64,000 bases of DNA from Fasciola hepatica (taxonomy: Eukaryota > Platyhelminthes > Trematoda > Plagiorchiida > Fasciolidae), in contig CANUEZ040000165.1 of the NCBI GenBank assembly GCA_948099385.1, positions 6,956,501 to 7,020,500 of the forward strand, given 5' to 3'. Every line of letters begins with the position of its first letter. Position 1 is the stretch's first letter. The notes beneath the pieces were generated by a model. That model saw only the letters and a list, made by a program, of their open reading frames with translations, made no database searches and was not told where the DNA came from. Of the stretch, positions 1 through 10,320 are shown piece by piece. A program made the translations under genes and the position numbers.

Positions 1-315
1 CCCAGAGAACAGTGAATGCTGAAAAAGTCTGTTGGTGGGCAGAATGACCTCTGGTTCCCAACACCTTACGTCTAACCTCAGCATTGCTGATACGGTGTTC
101 CCACCATATTCCAGCAATGCTACGGAGACATCGATGTTCGAACACCGACAGTCCTCGGCTAACTTCTGCCCTCAACGGCCATGTTCTTGAGTCGTATAGA
201 AGAACGCATCTAACCGCCCCATTGTACACTCGAGCCTTGATAACACCCGGATATCACGCCGACGCAAAAAATGGCTCCGGTTAGCAGAAGCCAAACGCTC
301 CTTGGGTATATGCGA

Positions 316-1576
316 TCACTCTTCATTCGATATCTGTCCATCTAATGGAATGTAACTACCCGGATAACAAAATTTATCTGCTTCACCTAGAGCTTCCCCT
401 ATTAACACAAGATTTGCTTTTGGGCCGGTCCAGTCCTGCAACAGCATTTCAAACTTCGAATGTGTAAAACGCATTCCAAACATTGCTACACTGTGGTTTA
501 GGCTATCTAAGAAAGCTTGCAAATTACCTGAATCTTCACTCAGAAGAATAATATCGTCCGTTTATCCCAATCCAAATAGTTTACTGCCTGAGCAAAGATT
601 GATGCAGCTATTCGTACATCAGGATGGAGCTTCCTCAAGAAACACTTCAATCATGAAATTGGAGAGGAAGAGTGAAAGAGGGCAACTCTGACGAACACCA
701 CTTTCCGTGGTGAACTCGGTTGAACGATCGCTTTAAGCACGAACTCGGTTTAGGCAATTTGCATACAAGCTTTGGAAGAACGAAATAAGTTTCTCTGGCA
801 CGCCCTTCAATGAGAGGCAGTGCCAGAGAACTGTGCCTTCAACTGAATTGAATGCCGCTTTCAAATCAAGAAAGGCTGAGATTGTGGGTCTATGGAAGAT
901 GTGTCTGCACTCTAAGGTTTGCTGAAGCGTAGAGATGTGGTCGAAACAACCCCGACCGGATCTGAAACCGGCTTGATTCTCACGCGTTCAAATTTCTCGG
1001 GCACTGGATAATCGGTGAAGAATAATCCAGGCGATCATTTTGGACGCTATGCTCACCGAGGTAATTCCTCTGCGGTTTTCGCAAGAGGATCTGTCATCTT
1101 TCTTGTAAATCTGCACAGTCACCGATTCATGCCATTCTCTGTGAATCCGCTCGCTATCCCAAATAAGACGGGGGAGTTTTGTTAACTCCAAATCCAAAAC
1201 TTCGCTCCCATCCCTGAAAAAACGTGAAGACAACCAGTCCGGTCCCCCGGTTGATCTCCATTTCTGGTAGAGGGGTGGTGGTGGTATCCACCTGCATCAT
1301 TTCTCTGGCAGGTATATTTGGAAGTTGCATTTTTGGAGTGTGCCAAATGATTTATTCCTTAAAGTGCTACGCCCAACGGTCCAGGCGACGTTCGTGAGAG
1401 TGAATCAGTGAGTCGTCGGATTCGTTAATTAGCTCAATTATACCAGATTTCCCTGGACTGGTACCTTTATTCAAACGGAAAAGGTTGCGAACATTGGTAA
1501 TGGATGCTGCCTTTTCCATTTCTAGACATTTCGCAATCCACCACTGCTCACGGTCATTTCTCAGGCTCCCGGTCAA
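316..1576 (-). pseudogene. Reverse transcriptase region of SR2-like LINE (broken)
   Basis: Pieces of one RT domain follow each other in the right order on the minus strand. The linker (1576-1367) has LRNDREQWWIAKCLEMEKAA and FRLNKGTS. Palm motifs follow at 1233-988 (TVQIYKKDDRSSCENRRG). Thumb-side motifs are at 522-316 (VAMFGMRFTHSKFEMLLQDW). Around 540-600 the expected YADD region is frameshifted; the DDI residues can still be read, but the preceding tyrosine-alanine cannot. Several stops separate the pieces, so no RT is made. Confidence 0.8.
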
Positions 1577-1601
1577 TTGGCGCCTCAGGGGTTAATGCAA
1601 T

Positions 1602-2538
1602 TCATAGAATGTGGCATTCGGAAGGGCGAGTTTGTCGGCATCCAGCAGAGCAACTGATGTCACAGAAATTCATTGTGATGCCCACTTGAACCAGAGTCCT
1701 GGGTGGCTTTCGAAGAGGCGTACAAGGTTGCTTTGATCTGTCGCCAGCTTTCATCTGAGTTCTGGACATCCGGCTGAATGGATAACCGTATAGACAGCTT
1801 CGCTTGAAAAGTAGATCGTCAGGTATCGTCCAGAAGCAACTGCACAGGAGGCTGGCATTCACGTTGGTGCGACATCGCACAAGACGTAAACGGAAGCCAG
1901 CACGCACCAAGGCGTGATCTGAGTCCACAGATGTAGACCAAAATGAAAGACAACCTTCAATTGATCTAAGCCAGCGGTGACCAATCCTAATATGGCCTAC
2001 CTGAGTCCAGCTTTGTGAAGACGGAGGAGGACGCCGTGTGAGTCTATGCCGCCTTTTATGGCAGAAGTTCGTACTCACCAGGAACGATTTGTAGTCGGAG
2101 CACAACTGGATGTATATGATCACTGTTGTCAGTGCGGTCGGCTGGGATGGCAAATGGGCCTTTAATGTGCCTTTCGGAATCTCCCAAACGGAAAACTTGG
2201 GCATTAAAATCCGTTGAACGTGCGCTTCGAAGTAGCTGAGACAAATCCTGATAGAATTCGCCTTTGGCATCAGAGGAACTGCAGTCAGTGGGCGCATACA
2301 CAGACACGACGAGCAAGCTTCGGCACTTCAGCTCGTTGTTGTTGACACGAACAGAACCGTCCAACCGAAGTGCATACAAAAGACTGCTGGCTGGAAACCA
2401 GTCTAGCAGTGCACGCTCAGGTTTCATGCTCAAAGCAGTCCCAACGCCAGCGTGACCAAGAGCTCTAGACACTGAAACACCAGACATACGAGTAAAGCGA
2501 GAGGTTGAGGTTGTATCTGGGGTGCGGAGAGTTATCAC
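1602..2538 (-). pseudogene. AP endonuclease region of SR2-like LINE (broken)
   Basis: The N-terminal part (2538-2056) reads with VSVYAPTDCSSSDAK and PADRTDN, typical of the LINE APE endonuclease that nicks the target before reverse transcription. The C-terminal part (RRHRLTRRPPPSSQSWTQ, then DSDHALVRA with the SDH-type catalytic motif) continues in another frame between 2297 and about 1602. A frameshift near 2250-2290 therefore splits the domain. The GDFN metal-binding stretch is gone: the sequence passes straight from RSARSTDFNAQ to VFRLGDSERH, so a short deletion removed catalytic residues. Confidence 0.8.
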
Positions 2539-3150
2539 AGAGGTGGGGTCTTATATGCGTGTTTCGGAGACACAGCTTACATCTATTTTAAACGTGTCAA
2601 GTGTTTCAGCTAGGGCATCCTGTTGTCCTATCTGACATAGTGTGCGGAAGTTACAAGCCAAGTGAATTGCATATTTAGACTTATGGAGTGCATTTGATAT
2701 ATACCTAACTCTTGAACTCCCGCTTTTATCGAGGCCACAATAACCCGTGGCATTTCGCGTGGATCTTGAACCAAGGGAGAAGAAGTTGATAATGCCCCTA
2801 TAGGGAAGATGCTGGAGGTTTCTGGGCTAATCATACTTCGCGGCTGCCTGCACTGCAAAAGGGTTTTGCCTTGGGAACCCTAACCGGACCTTTTGACTCA
2901 AAAGTCTGATCCACAAGGCAGTGGGGCATTAATCCAGCATGGGAACGTGACCAAAACATCCATGAACGAACTTCTTCTGGTCTGTCACGTGAAACCTGAT
3001 TGTTACATGTGTTCTGTCTTGTCTTCGCTGATGCTATGTTGTCGATCCGCTTTTTGGACTCAGTCCCCAGAGCCATGCATCCAATGGAGCAAGCGGAACG
3101 TGGACGGGGCAGCATCCTTTGGGCCGGGGGCTGCCCAGCTTAGGCGGGTG

Positions 3151-3550
3151 ATAGTTTCCCAATGAAGTTCGATGACTTCCCCCACCGTGAAGAGAAACCC
3201 CAGGTACTCCACTCCTACGTTCATCTAGTGGAGGTTTTTAGACCGGCAAACTGTTTCTCTCCTTGTTTATTTGCTGGAGTGTCCTCTCCAGTGACATATT
3301 GGTTAAAACCAGATGTTGTCCAGCATCTAGTTCTGAGACTGGACTTCGTCTGGCGTCTACCCATTGACCTGTTAGGCATGATTGCATCTCCGACTTAAGG
3401 AAGCCATCCTACATGACTTCTTGGGTCATGGAGGCAGGCAAGCAATCACACCACGCCAGAGTGCAGTCTCGTCGTGATGGGAAGGCGGAGGGGATAGTTT
3501 TTGACTAATGGTAGCTGATAAACATGGGCAGGTAACAGGAGGGAGCCTAA
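3151..3550. other. Unassigned sequence between two LINEs
   Basis: About 400 bases between the 5' end of the minus-strand SR2-like LINE and the start of the CR1-like remains. A 78-codon reading frame (3162-3398, +) shows no domain I recognise. The region may be the 5' UTR of the following CR1-like element, but no second copy in the window confirms this. Confidence 0.5.
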
Positions 3551-3581
3551 TATCGACCAACATCCAAGGAGTTTTTGCACG

Positions 3582-3905
3582 ATGAATATCAGACCTGCTA
3601 GACTGACAGTGGCTCGTGCTTATCGGAGTCTATCGTGTACAACCGAGGGGGACGCCAGACTAATTTACTACTTGCCGACAGTCAAATATGCCCCCGGGAA
3701 AGTGATCATTACTGGAAACTTGAACTTCCCTGACATAGACTGGGGAAGGTTGCGGCATCAGAAGAGGGGTCTTGATGAGTTTGTCCTCAACCAGCGAGGA
3801 GACTGGGTCATTCACCAAGCCTCTTGGAACTGGTGATCACAAAGTACCTGAACGATATCGAGAACTTGAACTGGACCCCTCCTTGGGGTAAAGTGACCAT
3901 TGGGT
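3582..3905 (+). pseudogene. CR1-like endonuclease fragment
   Basis: The frame 3582-3836 contains VIITGNLNFPDIDWGRLRHQ, corresponding to the GDLNLPEINW endonuclease motif seen intact in the CR1 copy at 63409-63687. Here the first GD has become GN, so a metal-binding aspartate is lost. KYLNDIENLNWTPPWGK follows after a stop at 3834 and corresponds to the region just before the SDH motif, which is destroyed. Confidence 0.75.
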
Positions 3906-4439
3906 CCAACTATTTGATTTAAAGACAGCCTTAGAGAGAGCACCGTCTTGTTCGCATAGGGCACTCAGAAAGGCCTGTCATGAGCAACTTAATAGAGCCG
4001 CGGTTCTTCTAGACTGGATCAAGCTTTCTGCACAGCGGAAGAGGAGTGGACATTATTCAAGGGTCATATTCTGGCCCTAACGGAAAGGTTTGTGCCACTG
4101 CGTAAAGTCATACCGCCTTGGTGTAGGGGGCGAGCAACTAACGCCCAAAGCCAAGGAAAGAAAACATGGGGTCGCTTTTAGCAGACTGGGGATTCCCGTC
4201 ATCTCCTGCGGTTGAGACCGACCGGTAGGATTGCTCTCCGGATAGAGCTCCAATGCTGAGTGTAATATGAGCGGAGTCTGGTTAGGGATGCTGGATATTG
4301 TCCCGAAAGGTTCAACGCCTGTGTACAATCAAAGTGTGATAAGAATTGCTGTTGGGACCGTAGTGGAAGAGGACGGAAGGCACACTTTAATACCAATGGA
4401 GGAAGCCGAAGTGTTGAGAAAATGCTTCGCAAGGGTGCA

Positions 4440-5156
4440 CATGAAAGATTCCGGATAGGACTCTAGGGAAGTCAGAAATGCAGCTTACAACACAATGAAA
4501 GACATTGAAATCCACGATGATAAGGTTGCGAGTGCCTTAGGAGCGCTGAAAGTACACAACGCTGCTGGACCAGATGGTATCCATTCTGTCTTTGATTGAC
4601 ACCATAGCTGCTCCGTTCAGTAAACTTCCCAACATGTCTTTAGAAACGGGGTCTAGTCTCGTGGATTGGAAGCTGATGGAAGTCATCCCATGCACTAGGG
4701 AAGAACAAGAGAGAGATTGTAGGGAGCTACAAGCCCCTTAGTCTCCTGTTCATAACGTTGAATATATTTGAAGAGGAGACTAGGGAAGGTATATCTAAGC
4801 ACTTGATGGGGAACCAGTTCATCACACCGAGACAGCATGGTTTTGTTAGAATTGGTTTTTACTTATCAAATCTACCGTCATTTCTAAACAAATTGACCTC
4901 CAGAACAAATAGGTACGAAAGTATCGAGGTTTGCTGCTTGATCTTCCATGAAGCCTTTGATTCCGTGAACTATCGCTTGCGGCTGTCGAAGCTAGAGGGG
5001 CTAATGATCGTTCCGAGACTGACGTCTTGGATAAGGAACTATCCAAAAAATCGGACCAACAACGTCCGAGTTGAGGACACAAAGTCGAATTTAGCTATGG
5101 CAAAGCTCTGTCCTGGGACCCTTACCCATTTCGACCTAAATAAACCATCTAACTGA
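4440..5156 (+). pseudogene. CR1-like reverse transcriptase fragment
   Basis: Degenerate RT. AAGPDGIHS can be read at about 4561-4590. The frame 4758-5156 carries TPRQHGFV and LIFHEAFDSVNYRLRL, equivalent to the HGFVAGRS and FSKEFDSVNH motifs of the better-preserved CR1 copy near the window end. The first catalytic aspartate (normally LDFSKAFDSV) reads as H in the IFHEAFDSV context. The FADD motif region, near 5160-5200, reads only as LLFANDLKT across a stop. Confidence 0.75.
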
Positions 5157-5539
5157 CTACCTGCGATGTCTCAGCTTACTCTTCGCCAATGACCTAAAAA
5201 CTCAGGAAATCCCCCCGAAATGGAGATAGACGGAGACTTGTTCCGCATCCGCCTGTGGCGGCCGGGTGGCAGCTGACACTAAAGTAGGGAAATTGCAAAA
5301 GATGATAATTGGCGACTAATCCCGAGAATCCTAACCCAATGGAGACCCCAGACAGAGTGATGAACCTTGGCGTATGCATTGCAGACTGCACAAAACCCTC
5401 CAATCAATGCCTCGCGGCCGCGGCCAAATCGTCTACGGCGTTGTATCAACTCACACGCGTGCTGCCATAGAAATCTGTCGTGAGGCCGCTCATGGAGTAC
5501 TGCATTCAGACCTCAACACGGATTCTTTTTCGCGACAAA

Positions 5540-5869
5540 ACCGCCCCGGAAAAAATCTAGCGAAGGTTCATCAGAATCATGATGGGTATCAGGTATACGC
5601 CCCGAAAGGAGAGATTGGACCAGAACCTTTTCCCGTTAGAAAGAAGAAAAAGGGACGACTTAATCCAAATCTTGAAGCTACTAAAGGGCTTATCAGTATC
5701 AACTCAGCTGGCACTACACGTTAACCAATATGAACTTCTCCGAGGCCACAAGTACAAGCTCACGAAGACGTATGCCCAACGGAGCACGAAAGCGAACTCA
5801 TTTGGATGTAGGGTAGTAAACAATTTGAATCATTTATCAGAGATTGAGATGGTGCACTTCAAAGCCTAA
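5540..5869 (+). pseudogene. CR1-like C-terminal domain fragment
   Basis: The frame 5579-5869 gives LERRKRDDLIQILKLLKGLS, RGHKYKLTK and CRVVNNLNHLSEIEMVHFKA. These are the conserved CR1/jockey C-terminal phrases (LERRRxRGDLIExxKxxxG, RGHxxKL, FSxRVVxxWNxLPxxVV), which place the 3' coding end of the LINE here. The family role of this block is RNA or DNA binding near the 3' end during target-primed reverse transcription. Confidence 0.85.
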
Positions 5870-5900
5870 CTAGACAAAAATTGAGCTTCTCTATTTCCAG

Positions 5901-6419
5901 AACAAACTAAGTCCGATCACACTGCCCTCGCAAATTTGCCTTCCCTTTCTCTGGTACCTTCTTGTCTGTTTTACACAAAGTGACCAAAAATGCCTACCAG
6001 GCTATTCCACTCGAATCCCACTTCAGCTACTCCTCACTTCTGTTCGTCTCATGTTACCCTTTATTCTTCTCATTATTATAACCATGGTTTGCACCTAGGT
6101 TTTCACTCCTACCCAGTTATTTTTTCGGAAGATGTTGAAGGACCGCATGGGAGGGGGAGGTGTGGAGGTGATGAAGTCATGAGCCTATGAGATTTACACT
6201 TCTGCTAATGAATCTGATCAGCGCCCCTGATACTCCACGGGTGACTGTTCTGACAAGCTACTACAAAAAAAGGATGACAAACTGTCGATGCCCGGAGGGA
6301 TTCAGCTCGAAGCCCACTAGACCAAGAAACTGGACTTAACTCCCAGGCTGAAGCCGCAAGTGCAATGACCTCAGCTGATCTGTCGTACGACGGTGTCTGG
6401 AAGGTGACGAGTAACGCGT
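5901..6419. other. Unassigned sequence, probably CR1 3' UTR and Tc1 left flank
   Basis: The first part (to about 6000) probably belongs to the CR1-like 3' UTR. No domain is visible. A left inverted terminal repeat of the Tc1-like element should lie here, but I could not identify it by eye. Confidence 0.4.
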
Positions 6420-6849
6420 GCCTAAAAATCGAATGGGCCATCCAGAAGCACTAACGAAATCAGACAAACAAAGGTTAATGCTTCTAGCCTCCAAGAACAC
6501 ATGCTCAAAGTGGACGTTGAAGGATTTGATCTGAGTCAGTGTTCCGCAGTGAACTTTGCAGGGAAAGCTGAAGGCTGTGTTGTGGATGAAATACATAAAA
6601 ATGAAAAGATATATTTACTCCCATGCCACTACATGAAGAACAACGCTTATCACAGGCTGAAACACAAGTCGCATAGACAAACAAACGGGGAACTGTTTAC
6701 TTTGGTGACGAAAGAATTAATTTACTGAATTGTATTCTTTGACTTATTACTGGCATGATATCAGAAAGGAAGAAAACGTTTCCCGTCAAAGAAACAACGA
6801 CAAGAGTTCAATGATCGTTTGGAGGAGTCTTTTCCGTCAACGGTCAAAG

Positions 6850-6861
6850 CAAGGTAGTTAT
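6850..6861. repeat. Target-site duplication, left copy
   Basis: CAAGGTAGTTAT is repeated exactly at 8850-8861. Removing 6862-8861 rejoins the Tc1-like transposase reading frame (SVNGQSKVV then MLAGTEAS), which supports this as the insertion site. Confidence 0.85.
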
Positions 6862-6887
6862 TTCACCGAATAATCCCAGTGCATTAT

Positions 6888-7194
6888 AGAAAAAGGCGCG
6901 ATAGCGAACAAGCTCGTTTTCGGTAACTTCGTCCGCTGGCTAATACAGTTACATATATATACGATAGGAATGCATATTTTCGGAACAAAATACAGGGTAT
7001 TTACAGTATCAAATTGAGATTGGTCAATCAATATTGTAGTTGTTTTGCGGTTCGGAAAAGGGGTGGGAAGTTGGTTGTTCGTGGTTGGGAAAACTCGGTG
7101 TAGAAAGTACATCTGGGGTGGGTTGGCTGTTTCCTGTCACGACTGAAAGGTCGCGGTCGAGGTCACCATGATTTTGTCCCCCATTTTCCGATCG
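6888..7194 (-). repeat. Penelope inverted terminal repeat, 3' side
   Basis: Reverse complement of 8542-8848 with few differences (for example GGACGA here against GGATGA on the other side). It contains the last ~57 codons of the nuclease ORF and the 3' non-coding end. A hammerhead-like segment lies at about 6896-6945 on the coding strand. Confidence 0.85.
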
Positions 7195-8568
7195 CGGCCA
7201 GGGCGGCTGCAGTGATTTGACAAATCGCTTGTGTGAACAAATCGATGGATTTAACAGCCTAATCGCTACTGCCTCCGCTGCTCCCAAAGTGATTTGGCGA
7301 ACGATCTTCGAAGAATTCATAGGCACTTTGTAAATTATCTTGAAGGCTTCGTTGTCTACCTTTTGCCCTGTCTCGGCCAGGTGCGCTACGATTGCACTAG
7401 TTATGGTTCTTCTAGTTCCTGTCCTCAGCCAAGCTGGTTTGTGTTCCTTGATTCTTTGAGACAGTTGCCGTGTCGTTTTGCCTACATAGCTTGCCGAACA
7501 TGAGCAAACAAATGAATAGGTTAACATAGAGGAGGAAAGGACAGGCATTTTGTCTTTGAGATTCATAGGAATCATTGACCGGCTTGTGAAGTGGGCGCGT
7601 AGAGTAGCGGCGGGAAATGTACGGGCAATTGCATCCCTTAGGCGCCGAACTAGTGGTTCGCATTTAACATCTCCTTTGAAGGGAAGTTGCATGTGCAATT
7701 CTTTCTTCTTGGCGGTGATTATCAATGGTCGCTTGGGTACTTCCGAAATGTTCTTTTGAATAAAACGTTCCGGATACCCGTTGTTTAGTAATGTTTGTCT
7801 TATGTTATGTAATTCCTCACTCACTGTTTCCTCGGAACAGATCTTTCGTATGCGAGACGCTAGGGATCGGACTAAGTTCTGTTTGCGTTTTAGAGGCACG
7901 AAACTGGCAAAATGTGTGTATTGGCCTGTCCATGTTGGCTTACGATAGACGCGGCGGACGAGCTTCCCATCTTCCCTTTTCATAAGGTTTACATCCAGAA
8001 ACTGAAAGTTGCCGTCTAATTCCACTTCGGATGTGGAATTGAGCGCACTGTGAGTCTGGTTAAACTATTCCATTAGCTCATCTAGGTGAACATGTTTGTC
8101 AATCATAATGAAGATGTCGTCCACATACCGGCAGTACCTTGGTAGTCTTTCTATGGTGTCTTTGAGTACCCCATTCTCCAGCTTGGCAACGAAAATGTCG
8201 GCAAGTAGGGGTCCCAGAGGCGAGCCCATCGCAACTCCATCGGTTTGTCGGTAAAGCTTGTTGTTGAAACAGAACTGAACATTTAGAGTACATCGTAGTA
8301 GTAGTTCTTTCAGACTGGCTACCGGAATACCAACGTTTATTTCATTTTCGATTATATATTTGCACAAATATTCGATGGTTTCTAGAAGTGAGACGCTCGT
8401 AAATAGTGATGTTACGTCCAGAGATGCCATTTTAAGTCCTGTCGTATTTTGTTCTTTTATTAATTCTACGAACTGAAATGTGTCATTAAGGCTGTATTGT
8501 GCAATGCTTCTGCGTACTGGTTCCAGTATATCGACGAGCCACGATCGGAAAATGGGGGACAAAATCAT
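7024..8568 (-). pseudogene. Penelope RT with GIY-YIG endonuclease, one in-frame stop
   Basis: Two adjoining frames in the same register (8568-8065 and 8064-7024) are separated only by a TAG at 8067-8065. The first holds the RT core with SLDVTSLFTSV, DGVAMGSPLGP and the catalytic RYVDDIFIMID. The second continues with LDVNLMKREDG, RVYRKPTWTGQYTHF and the GIY-YIG nuclease block CSCSASYVGKTTRQLSQRI about 200 residues in, and ends inside the terminal repeat. The N-terminal RT fingers are missing. The first codons (MILSPIFR) come from the inverted repeat. Family role: target-primed reverse transcription with a GIY-YIG rather than an AP-type nuclease. Apart from the truncation and the single stop it is well preserved, suggesting a fairly recent insertion. 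Confidence 0.9.
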
Positions 8569-8848
8569 GGTGACCTCGACCGCGACCTTTCAGTCGTGAC
8601 AGGAAACAGCCAACCCACCCCAGATGTACTTTCTACACCGAGTTTTCCCAACCACGAACAACCAACTTCCCACCCCTTTTCCGAACCGCAAAACAACTAC
8701 AATATTGATTGACCAGTCTCAATTTGATACTGTAAATACCCTGTATTTTGTTCCGAAAATATGCATTCCTATCGTATATATATGTAACTGTATTAGCCAG
8801 CGGATGAAGTTACCGAAAACGAGCTTGTTCGCTATCGTGCCTTTTTCT
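8542..8848 (+). repeat. Penelope inverted terminal repeat, 5' side
   Basis: Inverted copy of 6888-7194. It abuts the truncated RT coding region at about 8542, where the palindromic step CGATCGGAA marks the edge of identity. Confidence 0.85.
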
Positions 8849-8849
8849 A

Positions 8850-8861
8850 CAAGGTAGTTAT
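8850..8861. repeat. Target-site duplication, right copy
   Basis: Exact copy of the 12-mer at 6850-6861. The duplicated bases code for the KVV residues of the interrupted Tc1-like transposase. Confidence 0.85.
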
Positions 8862-9260
8862 GCTTGCGGGCACAGAAGCTTCCGTTGCAGGTATATGTAC
8901 GTTGGGACAGTTGTTGTTCCCGCTAGTGACCTGCAGACTACATGATGACGTCATAGTCCAATATAATAGTGTTTTTGTCCACTGCCTATTACCACACAAT
9001 TTCGGCTGTTGTCTCGAGAGTTCAAGGTCATGCAGTGGCCGGCCTGAAACCCTGATCTAAACCCGATTCAGAACTTTTGGGGCATATTTGCTTACCAGAA
9101 GTACAAAGATTTCATGGTTCAGTGCCAAAGAGTGAACTGGTAACTACCCACAAGCGAGAATGGGTGAATATTGACCAAAGGGCAGTCACAGACCTTGTAA
9201 GAAGTACGCTGAGAAGTATCGAGGTCCTGAAGCAGAGTGGCGGTTACACGCGATTCTAAG

Positions 9261-9889
9261 CAGTAACCACTGAAACCCCGCTTAGTGGGTCCCATAATTC
9301 GTCAACCCCTTCTTCAAATATCCTGTTTTAATTAGCTCATAATAAATTATTCTGTTGTGAAAGTGTTTATTCTGTATCGTAATGTATATTTGACCATTTT
9401 GACCAGACATGGTGTTGCTTGGGTATACAGGAACGGAAATATACGAAAAAATGAGGTAGGTCCTGTATTTTTTCGCTCAGAGTAGCTCCGAGAAGTGCAT
9501 TCAACCTGCGCTCTTTTGCGTGGTTGTTGTCATCATACCTCTTTTATTAGGTCAAGAGATTCTTTTAAGCCCGCCTTCGATGATCATGTGTGAAGAACGG
9601 GAATACTAACGACGGATTGCCATTGAACAGACCAGTCCATCCGCACGCCGTCTGTCTTGAAAAACCAAAACAGTTGGTAGTCTCGTGACGCAACTTCCCT
9701 GGCACGCCAGATTACTTTCATATTTATCAGCGTGACGTGAAATCAAAAGAACGGATAGGCGTGTGACCGTCAGACGGGAAAGTGCACGTGCATTTGGCCT
9801 TCATAACAAAACTCTTTCGATGGTAAACTGTACAATGCAAAAGTACAACATTGCTGGGCATGTTTTAAGTATTCGGAACTGGCGGTATG
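9261..9889. other. Unassigned sequence after the Tc1 remnant
   Basis: Downstream part of the Tc1-like element and flank. The right terminal repeat should lie between about 9300 and 9480 but was not recognised. No coding signature was seen up to the Penelope fragment. Confidence 0.4.
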
Positions 9890-10320
9890 AAGCCTCAAGA
9901 TCATCGTCTGTCTGAGGCGGAGGGTGGTTTATTGGTGAATAGTATATAGACCTTCGCATGAATTTCCTGAGCTATCCGTTCCACTGAATTGTCATGAAAA
10001 TACGTTACTCTTCTTGCTTTCTCAGGTTCGCGGTGCTGCAGTATTTTAGCTCTGTAAAACAGAGTTCTCACGCAAGACCTTTTGAAGTTAATGTAAAAGT
10101 CCAATATTTGGTCCGTGTGTTTGGTTACGATGAAAATATGTCTGCAATTGGTCATGGCTGGTTTGTCTTACCATACTTCCAGAAATGCTAAGTGGTTGTC
10201 CTTGATGTCTTCGACGATGTTGTTGACTGTGGTCTGTTTTCAATATTTGAGCGTTTGATGATGACGAATGTGTCATCCACATATCTGATCCAAATTTATA
10301 GTTCAGTCATTGATAATGCA
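9890..10320 (-). mobile_element. Second Penelope-like RT fragment
   Basis: On the minus strand, RYVDDTFVIIKRSNIE is read at about 10285-10240: the Penelope RT catalytic motif with YVDD intact. After frameshifts it is followed by KHTDQILDFYINFKRSCVRT and LFYRAKIL at 10155-10020. These align in order with RRVYRKPTWTGQYTHF and NLVRSLASR of the element at 7024-8568, but the wording differs, so this is another Penelope family. The fragment carries RT palm and thumb only; no GIY-YIG region was seen. Confidence 0.75.

Larger units (their letters stand above)
1..3150 (-). mobile_element. SR2-like RTE non-LTR retrotransposon, 3' end cut by window
   Basis: A degenerate LINE is read on the minus strand from about 3150 down past base 1. 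The 5' untranslated part (about 2560-3150) matches the start of the plus-strand copy at 39019. It holds a GC-rich inverted segment near 3105-3132 (GGGCAGC...GCTGCCC). Next come an AP-like endonuclease region (about 2538-1600) and a reverse transcriptase (about 1576-316), with a tail running off the window. The frame changes many times and there are several stops, so the copy is dead. Assignment to the RTE clade rests on the same endonuclease-RT order and phrases such as PADRTDN, FGMRF and LLQDW seen in trematode SR2-type elements. RTE membership is likely but not proven; that it is an endonuclease-RT LINE is near certain. Confidence 0.85.
3551..5900 (+). mobile_element. CR1-like LINE, degenerate
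   Basis: A plus-strand LINE relic holds three recognisable parts in order: endonuclease (3582-3900), RT fingers and palm (about 4440-5156) and the CR1-type C-terminal block (5540-5869). It is of the same family as the ruin at 42240-44290, since both share the phrase KYLND followed by a divergent PP/APLGK segment in the endonuclease. Dozens of frameshifts and stops make it inactive. The 3' boundary is set only by the end of similarity after the C-terminal block. Confidence 0.8.
6862..8850 (-). mobile_element. Penelope-like element with inverted terminal repeats
   Basis: A minus-strand Penelope-like retroelement with RT and GIY-YIG endonuclease. It is bounded by CAAGGTAGTTAT on both sides (6850-6861 and 8850-8861), read as a target-site duplication. 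It carries 307-bp inverted repeats (6888-7194 and 8542-8848) that differ at only a few positions. The coding part lacks the N-terminal half of the RT, so the copy is 5'-truncated and the inverted repeat is joined directly to coding sequence at about 8542. This is the kind of complex 5' structure described for Penelope elements. The target is a Tc1/mariner transposase gene. Confidence 0.9.
6420..9260 (+). mobile_element. Tc1/mariner-like transposon remnant split by a Penelope insertion
   Basis: Transposase fragments lie on both sides of the Penelope-like insertion (6862-8850) and join in register. The left side (6430-6861) reads HPEALTKSDKQRLMLLASK, a helix-turn-helix region, and ends in SFGGVFSVNGQSKVV. 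The right side (8862-9258) continues LAGTEASVAGICTLGQLLFP. The C-terminal signature is VMQWPA-NPDLNPIQNFWG, followed by YKDFMVQCQRVNW. The canonical Tc1 DD34E glutamate (NPIENLWG) is glutamine here, so the catalytic triad is broken besides the frameshifts. Role in the family: cut-and-paste at TA dinucleotides. Terminal repeats were not located. Confidence 0.8.
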
